This document shows, piece by piece, positions 53,807-62,519 of a stretch of 64,000 bases of DNA. The position numbers were made by a program, and so were the translations under genes. The notes under the pieces were generated by a model. The model was not told the DNA's origin and searched no databases. It worked only from the letters and a program-made list of their open reading frames with translations. Source of the stretch: Tunturiibacter empetritectus (GTDB lineage Bacteria; Acidobacteriota; Terriglobia; Terriglobales; Acidobacteriaceae); assembly GCF_013410875.1 (NCBI RefSeq), contig NZ_JACCCU010000001.1, positions 2,232,001-2,296,000 of the forward strand, in the 5' to 3' direction. Each line of letters begins with the position of its first letter. Position 1 is the first letter of the stretch.

Positions 53807-54991
53807 GTGAAACGGCTCGCTGAAAATCGACCTCTAAACATTGCCGTCATCGGTTGCGGCTCAGTCGCTCGCGCGCAACATATCCCCAACATTGTTCAAT
53901 CTCCAAGAATGGTTTTACATACCTGCGTCGATCTCGATGACGCCACCCTTGCAGAATGCCGAGACGTATTTGGCGCGCTGCATATCCGCAAAGACTTCGA
54001 AGGAGCTCTCAACGATCCTGAGGTTGACATGATCTGCCTCGCGACCACGGAGAAGCTTCGGCTACCCGTGATCGCTCTCGCCGCGAAGGCCGGCAAGGCT
54101 GTCTACGTCGAGAAGCCGCTGGCGACAACCCTCGAAGAGATGCGCGAGATTCAGCGCGTGGTGACCAGTGCGGGCATACCGTTTTGCGTAGGCCACAATC
54201 GCCGCGCCAGTCCCGCAATGCTCGATGCGCAACAAATTTTTCGCCAGCACATGACCCATCCGCAACCATGCCCCTGGCGCTGGCGGCGCGAAGGCGACCA
54301 TCTTCCAGCTCTTCCCGACGACGGGGTTCCATCCGTTTCCGTACGCATCAACGACGACTGGTACAGCTGGAAGGGTTGGGTCTTCGACAAGTCCCAAGCA
54401 CCTCACGGCCCCATGCTCTTCGAGATGACGCACTTCACCGACGTCTGTAATTGGTTCCTTGCGGAAGAGCCCGTGGAGGTAACCGCTGTCGCAACGGGAA
54501 TCCTCAACCTGGCCGTCATCGTCCGCTATCAAAGTGGCGCGCTGGCAACGATCGTACTCGGGAACAACGGCACCATGGGCTATTGCAAAGAGCTGTATGA
54601 GTTCCTGGGGAATGGCGCATATCTCGCCGTCGATCACATGCTGGAAGTGCGCACGGTTGGAATCGGAGGCGCGGCAGCAAGAACAACCTACCCCATGGTG
54701 CACGATCGTCATCCGCAGATCGGTGTAAAGGGAGGCGTCCCGGGTTGGCTTGCCAAGAAGCGTGCCGCATGCGAAGAGGCAGCCGCGCATAACGATCCTG
54801 TCCTTCAGTTCACGGCTGAACCCGACAAGGGACATGCCCACGCGCTGGAGCGGTTCGTCGATCAGATACTGGGCATTGGCCCCGAAGTCTGCGGCGTCGA
54901 CGCGGCCGTGCTAGCGACTCGTGTTGCGTTTGCTGCTATCCAGTCGGCACGCGAAAGGAGACCTGTTGCGCTTGCAGAAGTTGGGTTGTGA
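53807..54991 (+). CDS. Gfo/Idh/MocA-family oxidoreductase (right arm)
   Basis: 394 residues from GTG 53807; the reading frame is open further back but overlaps the amidase gene and shows no ATG. NAD(P)-binding motif AVIGCGSVARAQHIP, then VYVEKPLATTLEEM with the conserved Lys, and a long C-terminal domain with FEMTHFTDVCNWFL holding the expected catalytic His. It differs clearly from the left-arm member, so the two serve different steps. It contains an insertion (WRWRREGDHLPALPDDG) not seen in the left-arm protein. Last of the four-gene cassette. Sugar or sugar-acid dehydrogenase is likely; substrate unknown. Confidence 0.85.
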   Translation: MKRLAENRPLNIAVIGCGSVARAQHIPNIVQSPRMVLHTCVDLDDATLAECRDVFGALHIRKDFEGALNDPEVDMICLATTEKLRLPVIALAAKAGKAVYVEKPLATTLEEMREIQRVVTSAGIPFCVGHNRRASPAMLDAQQIFRQHMTHPQPCPWRWRREGDHLPALPDDGVPSVSVRINDDWYSWKGWVFDKSQAPHGPMLFEMTHFTDVCNWFLAEEPVEVTAVATGILNLAVIVRYQSGALATIVLGNNGTMGYCKELYEFLGNGAYLAVDHMLEVRTVGIGGAAARTTYPMVHDRHPQIGVKGGVPGWLAKKRAACEEAAAHNDPVLQFTAEPDKGHAHALERFVDQILGIGPEVCGVDAAVLATRVAFAAIQSARERRPVALAEVGL

Positions 54992-55034
54992 AGGCGCATT
55001 CAACGACACTGCCTTTTCGTGCCGAAGCGGCCTC

Positions 55035-55049
55035 TTTCGATGTCGGAAC
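55035..55049. promoter_or_regulatory. third, weaker candidate IclR operator
   Basis: Read on the minus strand this is GTTCCG-ACAT-CGAAA. Both arms are identical to those of the 47774 element (GTTCCG and CGAAA), but the spacer is four bases instead of five. It ends 43 bases before the GH92 start. The shorter spacer makes it less certain than the other two. Confidence 0.4.
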
Positions 55050-55092
55050 CGAATTGAGCAACTTTAGCTTTTTACACAGCAGAAAGGCCTGA

Positions 55093-57426
55093 ATGCGAAG
55101 AACGACGAAAATTTGGTCGCACACGGCCGGGGCGCTTCTTATCTTCCTGACACTGTGGTTGGACACATCGTGTGCGCAAGACGCGTCTTCGACCGCGCAA
55201 CCTGTGGCCAGCGTCCATCCGCTGATCGGCACTGGCGGCGATCCGGAGAACGGCGCAAATCTCTACCCCGGAGCCGTCAGACCCTTCGGCATGGTTCAGC
55301 TCAGCCCAGATACAGAAGATCACGGCTATGGCTATCACACCGTTCAAAGTTGGATTAAAGGCTTCAGCATGACCCACATGAGCGGGGTCGGCTGCGCGAA
55401 CCAGGGCGACGTATTCTTTACCGCGACCACCGGCCCTATCGCCACGCAGGTCGCAGACTATCAAACACCTTACTCGCACAACTCAGAAAGCGCGTCCCCC
55501 GGCTACTACCAGGTCCAGCTTCTGCAATGGGGCATCCGCGCCGAGCTCAGCGCTACGGAACGAACCGGCATCGCGCGATTCACCTTCCCTGCCCATCAGG
55601 TCTCCAATATCTTGGTGCCCATCAGCCATACGCTGAACCACACGGCTGCAGCATCCGTCCGCGTCGTCGGCGACCGCCGCATTGAAGGCTTTGTCGAGAA
55701 CCACCTCTTCTGCAACAGGACACCGACCTACAAGGTGTACTTCGTTATGGTCTTCGACAGGCCATTCACTTCGTTCGGCACCTGGTTCGGCAAGTGGGTC
55801 GACGACCAGGATCGCGGTGGCACTGTCGCCCCCGGCACACGTTCAGCCGAGCAGACCAGCCACGAGCAATCAACTGGCGCCTACGCGAATTGGGCGACGG
55901 AAGATCATGAGCAGGCAGTTACGGCCAAGATTGGCATCTCGTATGTCGATGTCGCAGGCGCGGACAAGAATCTACAGTCCGAAGCTGCCGGCAGCGACTT
56001 CACCAGCATCCACCAAGCCGCTACGAGTGAATGGAACAAAGAGCTAAGCAACATTGAAGTCTCGGACGGCTCCGCAAAAAATCACACGGTCTTCTATACC
56101 GCGCTCTATCACAGCCTCCTCATGCCCTCGCTCTTCGACGACGCAGATGGCCGCTATCTCGGCTTCGATGGAAAGATCCATACCATTCCCCCCGGTCACC
56201 ATGTCTACACAAATTTTTCCGGTTGGGACATCTACCGCAGTGAGGTTCCTCTGCTTGCCATAGTCGAGCCGCAGCGCCTGCAAGACATGGCGCAGTCTGT
56301 CGTCTTGATGTACCAGCAAGGTGGCTGGATCGATCGCTGGCCGCAGATCAATCTCTACACAGAAGATATGGTTGGCAGCCCGCTCTCCATCGCACTCGCA
56401 ACGGCGTACCTTGACGGACTTCACAGCTTTGACATCCATACCGCCTGGGAAGCCATGCAGAAGGATGCCACCGAGGCTCCTCCGCCCGGCCATCCCTACG
56501 TCGGAGAAGAAGGCATCGACTGGATCAACAAGCTCCAATATCTTCCTGCCGACAAGGTGACGTACGGCTCGGTTGCGATGACCCAAGAATACTCGCTCGC
56601 CTACGCGTCCCTATCCCGTCTCGCGGTCGCGCTCGGAAAAACCACTGACGCTCAGCGCCTGTACGACCGCGCGCTCAACTATCGCAACCTCTTCGATCTC
56701 GAAGACAAGTTCTTCCGCCCACGCAATGCCGATGGTACCTGGGTGCAAGGATTCAATCCTGCGCAAGATAGTCATGGATTCGTCGAAGGCACCGGCTGGC
56801 ACTATCGCTCGTTCGCTCCTGCCGACCTCGGCTGGTTGGTGAAGGCCTTCGGACAAGAACGATTCAACGCAGCGATGACGGAATTCTTCAACTATCCCTC
56901 GCCCGGATGGTATGGGCAGTACTACAACCCCTACAACGAAACCGACATTCAGGCGCCGTTCGTCTTCAACTTTTCCGGCCAGCCGTGGAAGTCACAACAG
57001 GTGGTTCGACGAGTCCTGAAGGAAAACTACACGGACGCTCCTGACGGCGTCCCCGGCAACGACGATTGCGGAGCCATGTCGTCATGGGCTGTCCTCAGTA
57101 TGTTGGGCATCTACAGCGTGGACCCGTCAAGCCTCGCCTATGAGCTGGTTAGCCCGGTCTTTTCGAAAGCCGTCGTGCATCTGCATTCACCCTATCCGGG
57201 AAAGGCCTTCACCATCACAACCAGTGAACATCCTGACACCACGCCATACATTCAGAATGTCACACTGAATGGTCGCGAACACTCCCAAAACTGGATCGCC
57301 TTTCACAACATCACAGACGGCGGCACGTTGCACTTCGACCTTGGCGCTGTTCCCAATCGGCACTGGGGTGCGGCTCCTGAAGACGCACCTCCCTCGCTCA
57401 GCGACGCGCCGCCCGTAACCCGGTAG
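55093..57426 (+). CDS. exported GH92-family alpha-mannosidase
   Basis: 777 residues. A signal peptide (about 1-29) precedes the GH92 N-terminal beta-sandwich (VHPLIGTGGDPENGANLYPGA; MTHMSGVGCANQGD) and the (alpha/alpha)6 barrel. GH92 signatures include YTNFSGWDIYRSEVPL, WIDRWPQINLY, GYYQV-type strands and PGNDDCGAMSSWAVLSMLGI near residue 650, where the calcium-binding and catalytic acids lie. GH92 enzymes are Ca2+-dependent inverting exo-alpha-mannosidases acting on N-glycan or yeast-mannan type structures, sometimes on mannose-1-phosphate-6-mannose. It indicates that the locus's target carries terminal alpha-mannose-like sugar. The start follows AAAGG; the GH94-like gene lies 49 bases downstream. 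Confidence 0.93.
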   Translation: MRRTTKIWSHTAGALLIFLTLWLDTSCAQDASSTAQPVASVHPLIGTGGDPENGANLYPGAVRPFGMVQLSPDTEDHGYGYHTVQSWIKGFSMTHMSGVGCANQGDVFFTATTGPIATQVADYQTPYSHNSESASPGYYQVQLLQWGIRAELSATERTGIARFTFPAHQVSNILVPISHTLNHTAAASVRVVGDRRIEGFVENHLFCNRTPTYKVYFVMVFDRPFTSFGTWFGKWVDDQDRGGTVAPGTRSAEQTSHEQSTGAYANWATEDHEQAVTAKIGISYVDVAGADKNLQSEAAGSDFTSIHQAATSEWNKELSNIEVSDGSAKNHTVFYTALYHSLLMPSLFDDADGRYLGFDGKIHTIPPGHHVYTNFSGWDIYRSEVPLLAIVEPQRLQDMAQSVVLMYQQGGWIDRWPQINLYTEDMVGSPLSIALATAYLDGLHSFDIHTAWEAMQKDATEAPPPGHPYVGEEGIDWINKLQYLPADKVTYGSVAMTQEYSLAYASLSRLAVALGKTTDAQRLYDRALNYRNLFDLEDKFFRPRNADGTWVQGFNPAQDSHGFVEGTGWHYRSFAPADLGWLVKAFGQERFNAAMTEFFNYPSPGWYGQYYNPYNETDIQAPFVFNFSGQPWKSQQVVRRVLKENYTDAPDGVPGNDDCGAMSSWAVLSMLGIYSVDPSSLAYELVSPVFSKAVVHLHSPYPGKAFTITTSEHPDTTPYIQNVTLNGREHSQNWIAFHNITDGGTLHFDLGAVPNRHWGAAPEDAPPSLSDAPPVTR

Positions 57427-57475
57427 CGCATCAGGCCTCGAAAATCCCGCACGCCGCAGAGAAAGGATCTCCCGG

Positions 57476-60262
57476 ATGAAACGCCGAACCTTCCTTGAGT
57501 TAGCTAGCCTGGGCCTGGCCAACACGCTCACTCCGCGAACTCTCGTGACGCAGGCAGCACCACACACTCGGCCGATCAGGCAGGATCAGCAGCAGACCGC
57601 AACTGAGGCCTATGGCTCGGGACACTTCGGCCGTTGGCAAACCGATGCCCACGGTCTCCCCGCCTACCGATATACCTGCAATCAACTCACTGACCCGCTC
57701 GCCGTATTGCCTGTCGATAAGGTTTGGCGCTCACCCACCGATCATATGCATCAGGTAGGCAACGACCGTCTCGTTGCCATCGCTTCCAACTACGGCCATG
57801 TGCAGGTTCGTCAGGATGAAGGCAGTCCAAAGTTCCTCAACGACTTCTGCCCGGAGGAAGATCGCTATGGAGCTGGAATCGGCTTCCTGGCAGACGATAA
57901 TGGCTTCGTTCTCAGCACGTACTACACTGGCGCCGCCACAACCTTCGATCGCGTCTTCGGCATGGGCTACCTGCAGAAGCGCGTCGCGGCACACGCGTAC
58001 GTTGTCGATCAGATCATCTTCGCTCCCTATGGCGATGACCCAGTCCTCATCTCTCAAGTCACCATCACAAACCAATCCGCCCAAACGGTCAGGCCTCGCT
58101 GGGTGGAGTATTGGGGTTGCCAAAACTACCAGTTCTCCTGGCGCTCGCTCATGGAGTCCGGCGTTCTCCCAGCGGCTCCAACAGCGGTCAAACGTCGTCG
58201 CGACTTTGCTGCTCGCTTCTCTCATCGCTTCCGCAAGCTACTCGGCAGCAAAGGGCTTCTTGAAACGCAGACCTTCCTCGGACGCACCCCCGAAGAGCAG
58301 CTTGCTTGGCAACAGACGCAGGAATCTCTCCGTGCGAAACCGACAGGGTTCTTCGGCGGCTCGACCGCTCCTCTAGCTGCCGGCACCGCAATGGAAGATC
58401 TCGCGCCGCCGCCCACCTTCCTGGTTTCACTCGATGCGCCAGCCGACAACTTTGCGACCAGCGGCAAACGATTCTTCGACGGCAGCATCGAGCATCCGCC
58501 TGGAATGACGGCATCCCTCGACAACGACCTGAGCGTGCAGGGACCTGAAAGCGCATTCTTGCTGGAGCGAAAACTCGTCTTGAAACCCGGCGAGAGCCGC
58601 ACCCTAAGCTTCCTCTACGGCTATCTTCCTGAAGGCTTCTCCGCAGATGAACTCATCGCTAGGTACAGCGTTGAACCAGCATCACATTGGCCGCGATCCT
58701 GCGCTAAGTGGAAGTCGATTGCTCCCATCTTTCGCACGCCGGCTCACCCGTGGGTAGAACGCGAAGCTATGTGGAGCAGCTACTACCTGCGCAGCGGTCT
58801 GACCTACGACAGCTTCTTCCGTGAACACATTCTTTCTCAGGGGGCGAGCTACCAATATCTCGCCGGCCTGCAGGGCGCGGCTCGCGATCCGCTTCAGCAC
58901 GTGCTGCCCTTCATCTTTACCGATCCTCATCTTGTCCGGTCGGTTCTCCGTTACACCCTCAAAGAGATCCAGTCCGACGGCTCCATCCCATACGCGATCG
59001 TCGGTCATGGTATCCCGATGCCATGCGTCTACCAGCCCAGCGACCTGCAGCTGTGGGTGCTCTGGGTGGCCAGCGAGTACGTGCTCGCAACTCGCGACCG
59101 GGAATTTCTCCAGGAGCGTATTCCGCTGTACCCACGCCACGATACGAGACCCGACGACCCCACGGTCCTCGACCTCCTGTCCCGTTGCTTTACGTACTTT
59201 ACTTCCACAATTGGCGTCGGACGACATGGTTTACAACGCCTCTTCAACGGCGATTGGAATGACAGCATCGTGTACACCCATCTCACGCCAGAACAGAGGG
59301 AAGAAGTGGTTCCAATCGGCGAGAGCGTTCTAAACTCCGCGATGGCGGCCTACGTCCTCGACTACTATGCGGAGATGCTCGACGGCCTCGGCCACCACGA
59401 ACCGGCCACCCTGGCCCGCGCAAAAGCAAAAGCTCAACGCGAAGCCGTAAGCGCCCAGTGGCATGACAGATGGTACCGCCGCGCGTGGCTCGATGAAAAC
59501 CTCGGTTGGATGGGCGAAAAGCAAATGTGGCTGGAACCCCAGCCATGGGCTATGATCGGCGGCTGTGTGCCTAAAGAGAAGATCACAGCCCTGGTGACGA
59601 CAATCGATGACTTGGTGCGCAAGCCTTCACCGATCGGCGCAATGTTGCTGAGTCAACCCGACCCGACCATGAAAGATGAGCCAGGTACCGGCACCAACGG
59701 AGGCATCTTCTACGCGATCAACGGGACCCTCATCTGGGCTCTCGCATTGGAAAACGGCGAGATGGCTTGGGACGAGTGGAAGAAGAACACCCTCGCTCGC
59801 CACGCCGAGATCTACCCGGACAAGTGGTTCGGCATCTGGAGCGGCCCCGATGCTTATCACTCAGTGCAATCCACGCAACCCGGCGGTACAGGAGTGGACT
59901 TTCCTGTCCTCAACATGCACGCACACGCGTGGCCTCTTTACGCATCCGTTAAGCTTCTTGGTGCCAAGTTTCGCCGGGACGGCATTCACTTCAAGCCAGA
60001 TCTTCCTCTCGACGACTACGAGTTCAACACTCCCCTCCTGGGATTTAAAAAGACGTCCGCAGGATACTCCGGCTGGTATGCACCAATGACCGCCGGATAC
60101 TGGCGCATCGAAATCACTTTGCCAGAGAAGATATTCCATCGCCTCAAGAACCTCACCGTAAACGGCAAGCAGGAAGCACTGCATTCGGACGATGGGTGGA
60201 CCAGCTTTGGAGGCAGCAGTTCACCAAATGCACCGCTGCGATGGGATATTACCTTCGGCTAG
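57476..60262 (+). CDS. Tat-exported GH94/GH36-type carbohydrate-active protein
   Basis: 928 residues. The N-terminus MKRRTFLELASLGLANTL is a twin-arginine signal. It continues with the beta-supersandwich of glycoside phosphorylases (YRYTCNQL ... HMHQVGNDRLVAIASNYG), helical linker and an (alpha/alpha)6 barrel with NGDWNDSI, in which Asp596 is the expected general acid. GH94 members (cellobiose, chitobiose and related phosphorylases) normally act in the cytoplasm with inorganic phosphate; an exported one is odd and may be a hydrolase or transglycosylase. The C-terminal phosphate-loop region (TQPGGTGVDFPVLNMHAHAWP) differs from typical GH94 patterns. Last gene of the right arm, most likely co-transcribed with GH92. 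Confidence 0.75.
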   Translation: MKRRTFLELASLGLANTLTPRTLVTQAAPHTRPIRQDQQQTATEAYGSGHFGRWQTDAHGLPAYRYTCNQLTDPLAVLPVDKVWRSPTDHMHQVGNDRLVAIASNYGHVQVRQDEGSPKFLNDFCPEEDRYGAGIGFLADDNGFVLSTYYTGAATTFDRVFGMGYLQKRVAAHAYVVDQIIFAPYGDDPVLISQVTITNQSAQTVRPRWVEYWGCQNYQFSWRSLMESGVLPAAPTAVKRRRDFAARFSHRFRKLLGSKGLLETQTFLGRTPEEQLAWQQTQESLRAKPTGFFGGSTAPLAAGTAMEDLAPPPTFLVSLDAPADNFATSGKRFFDGSIEHPPGMTASLDNDLSVQGPESAFLLERKLVLKPGESRTLSFLYGYLPEGFSADELIARYSVEPASHWPRSCAKWKSIAPIFRTPAHPWVEREAMWSSYYLRSGLTYDSFFREHILSQGASYQYLAGLQGAARDPLQHVLPFIFTDPHLVRSVLRYTLKEIQSDGSIPYAIVGHGIPMPCVYQPSDLQLWVLWVASEYVLATRDREFLQERIPLYPRHDTRPDDPTVLDLLSRCFTYFTSTIGVGRHGLQRLFNGDWNDSIVYTHLTPEQREEVVPIGESVLNSAMAAYVLDYYAEMLDGLGHHEPATLARAKAKAQREAVSAQWHDRWYRRAWLDENLGWMGEKQMWLEPQPWAMIGGCVPKEKITALVTTIDDLVRKPSPIGAMLLSQPDPTMKDEPGTGTNGGIFYAINGTLIWALALENGEMAWDEWKKNTLARHAEIYPDKWFGIWSGPDAYHSVQSTQPGGTGVDFPVLNMHAHAWPLYASVKLLGAKFRRDGIHFKPDLPLDDYEFNTPLLGFKKTSAGYSGWYAPMTAGYWRIEITLPEKIFHRLKNLTVNGKQEALHSDDGWTSFGGSSSPNAPLRWDITFG

Positions 60263-60604
60263 CTGTAGTTAGTCAGTAGCAGGCACTTCCCTGCCGTCTC
60301 CACCGTTGAAGGTCCGACATTATTGATCATTATTGATCTGTCAAATAGCCACAGCCCACCCTAGCGCGCCACAAATCCACGTCCTCAATCATTCAACATG
60401 CAAAACCCGAAAATCATTGCCTGATTGTTGCCATTTTAACATCTCGCAGATAAACAAGCCTCGTGATATCTTTCACGACTTTTTTGCACTTAACGCCGCC
60501 GATGGGAGCGAAGATACGGGTTCAGGGAGAAACCAGCAGGGTCTCTCCCCACACGGTCAATTGCCATGTACTTCCAAAGCAGAAACGTTTGAAAGGGCAG
60601 ACTT
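60263..60604. other. intergenic region at the right end of the IclR locus
   Basis: 342 bases between convergent gene ends. A short hairpin GCAGG/CCTGC at 60279-60294 follows the GH94-like stop but lacks a T-run, so it is only a weak terminator candidate. A ten-base word ATTATTGATC is repeated directly in tandem at 60319-60338. No coding sequence seen. Confidence 0.5.
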
Positions 60605-62113
60605 CTATTTTAGAATTGCAGACATGGCAGCTGCCAATCCTACATCGTGTCCAATGGCGATGTCCGACGCCGTTGCCTTAACCAGGATGTCCGGAGTCAC
60701 CCCGGCGTCCGGCACTGGACCGGGAGGAAATGTGCCAATGAGCGGCAGGTCCATCTCTATGCTTGAATGCGCAAGCCGCAGAAAGAAGAAAGCACCGCCA
60801 TTGATTCCTCGCTGGCTTCCGCCGGTTGGCTGACCGATGAGCGTGCCAAGATGGTGACTCTGGATATTCTGTGCGAACTGAAAAGTCGCGGAGCTATTGC
60901 TTGCGTCGATTAAGACGAAGACTTTTCCATGGAAGCGCTTGCTTGCCGGCTTGATAATGTCTCCGTTGGCATCGTCGTCGTAACGAGCGAGCTTCAGGTA
61001 CGCCACGCCTGTCGGTGCAGTCGGCCATGCTTCGGGTAGATCAACTGCGGAATTTCCCCAATCACGAAAACTTTTGTCCCAGGTGTCTAGATAGGGAACG
61101 AGCTCGTCGGGAACCTTGCGATAGCGGACGAGGCGGCGCATGGACGAGAGAGTAATAGGCTGATCGATGAGATGCGGGATGATCTCGTTACCGACATCGT
61201 CTCCCCCTTCGTTTCCGCGAAGGTCAAGTATGAGCGCGGAAGCGTTGCGGGTGGCAGCATCATCCAAATGCTCGTTCAGCCACTGTTTCCAATTCCACTT
61301 GCTGTCATAAAGTGCCCACGTTGGCATCTTGAGGTATCCGCTTCCATCCGACAGGTATTTCCAGAAGAACAACGCTCCGTCGCCGCCTTTGCGTTGTTCT
61401 TCGCGCCGCTTTATGGGGGCAATCCGTTCTTCGAAGGTCAACGGAGTAACGGAAATCTGCTCGACCTTTTGACTCATCGGTTTCCGTATGAGCAAGGTGT
61501 CGTTGGCCATCTTTTGCGGGAAGAACATCGGGTAGTACAGGTCGAATGTCTCGTAGCTGCTGTCGCCGTTTACGGCAAGCTGCGCGACACGTTTGCTATC
61601 GTTGGCTCCATCGGCACGTGCGACGCTAAGGAGCCGCATAAGAATCACCGACGCGGCAACACCGTTGATCCGGGTTACCTCGGTGCCGGGAGGAAGAAGG
61701 TGGTCCGTCGTGAAGTCTCGCATGACGATCATATGTCCATCAAGCCAATCGAAGTAGAACGGGAGCCGCGTTGGGCTCTTGAAGAGAGTCTCAATCAACG
61801 ACTTCGGCTGATTGAATGGATTCGCTTGGGTGTGACCACAACGGATTTTCGCGGCAAATTCCGAAAAGGCGAGGAAGGCGTCCTGCAAACTCTGGTCGTG
61901 ATCCAACTGGCGACTGAGTGTTGCGAAATCCTTATCCATCTCCGCCTTGCTGTTGTAGCGGTAGAGGCCCGGATGCAGTTGCTCATACGCGCTGCGCAGG
62001 ACGGCAACATCTTCCTGCAGACCGCCGGTTTTCAATACTGGAGAGGAGTCAACCTGCCCATAGCAGGTCGTAGCAATAACGAACGCCAGCGAAAGTCTGA
62101 AGAAAGATTTCAT
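60605..62113 (-). CDS. secreted S41-family (C-terminal processing type) peptidase
   Basis: 502 residues with a signal peptide (about 1-20, ending CYGQ). A helical N-terminal region (residues 25-110; LHPGLYRYNSKAEMDKDF) precedes a PDZ-like part (LLPPGTEVTRINGVAA) and the S41 core: ALILDLRGNEGGD, VFVLIDASNSSATFQFA (nucleophile Ser near residue 407), GQPTGGSQRG and GVTPDILV. The Ser is present and the general layout matches tricorn/Ctp-like proteases of the Bacteroidetes-Acidobacteria type. It is alone on its strand, divergent from the carotenoid gene. Target proteins unknown. Confidence 0.85.
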   Translation of the reverse strand: MKSFFRLSLAFVIATTCYGQVDSSPVLKTGGLQEDVAVLRSAYEQLHPGLYRYNSKAEMDKDFATLSRQLDHDQSLQDAFLAFSEFAAKIRCGHTQANPFNQPKSLIETLFKSPTRLPFYFDWLDGHMIVMRDFTTDHLLPPGTEVTRINGVAASVILMRLLSVARADGANDSKRVAQLAVNGDSSYETFDLYYPMFFPQKMANDTLLIRKPMSQKVEQISVTPLTFEERIAPIKRREEQRKGGDGALFFWKYLSDGSGYLKMPTWALYDSKWNWKQWLNEHLDDAATRNASALILDLRGNEGGDDVGNEIIPHLIDQPITLSSMRRLVRYRKVPDELVPYLDTWDKSFRDWGNSAVDLPEAWPTAPTGVAYLKLARYDDDANGDIIKPASKRFHGKVFVLIDASNSSATFQFAQNIQSHHLGTLIGQPTGGSQRGINGGAFFFLRLAHSSIEMDLPLIGTFPPGPVPDAGVTPDILVKATASDIAIGHDVGLAAAMSAILK

Positions 62114-62519
62114 GTAGTAAGCGGATTACGGTAAGGATAAATCTGTTTATGTTCGATCGTTCAACAGTGTGCCCACTTTTCAGCGTGATCCAACATCCTT
62201 AGCATCATTGATGCATTCGGGCGAACGGAGGGATAGAAAGCCGAAGCGGTGTATTTTCTATCCTATTGCCACAATTGGAGAGTAATTTTCTATCCATCTC
62301 TCAGCTTGAGCCACGAGCTCTAAACCGGGACGAACAGTCATGGCGATGCGCCGTTTGTGACTCTCGGGCTTTTCTGAAGCCAACTTTTCTCCATTTAGAT
62401 CGCACGGATGTTTGGAGCGCAAAATATTCACACTACGAAAGCTCCGAAGAGCGCGGTGCGATTAAGGCTTAGGATAACTAACAGGCTACCGCGAATAGCA
62501 CAGCTGGGCTCAAGACTCT
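62114..62519. other. divergent promoter region, S41 peptidase / carotenoid desaturase
   Basis: 406 bases between two outward-facing starts. It contains the three nine-base words described at 62231-62295. Short open frames overlap the desaturase start in other frames and are not supported. Promoters for both genes should lie here. Confidence 0.55.
62231..62295. promoter_or_regulatory. three copies of TTTCTATCC before the carotenoid gene
   Basis: GGATAGAAA (62231-62239) is the inverted form, and TTTTCTATCC occurs directly at 62254-62263 and 62286-62295. The two direct copies are 32 bases apart, close to three helical turns, so proteins bound there would face the same side. This is a typical operator layout for a regulator of pigment synthesis. 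Confidence 0.5.

Noticed and set aside
60279..60294. strong intrinsic terminator after the GH94-like gene
   Set aside because: The stem is short and no T-run follows; kept only as a weak note in the intergenic entry.
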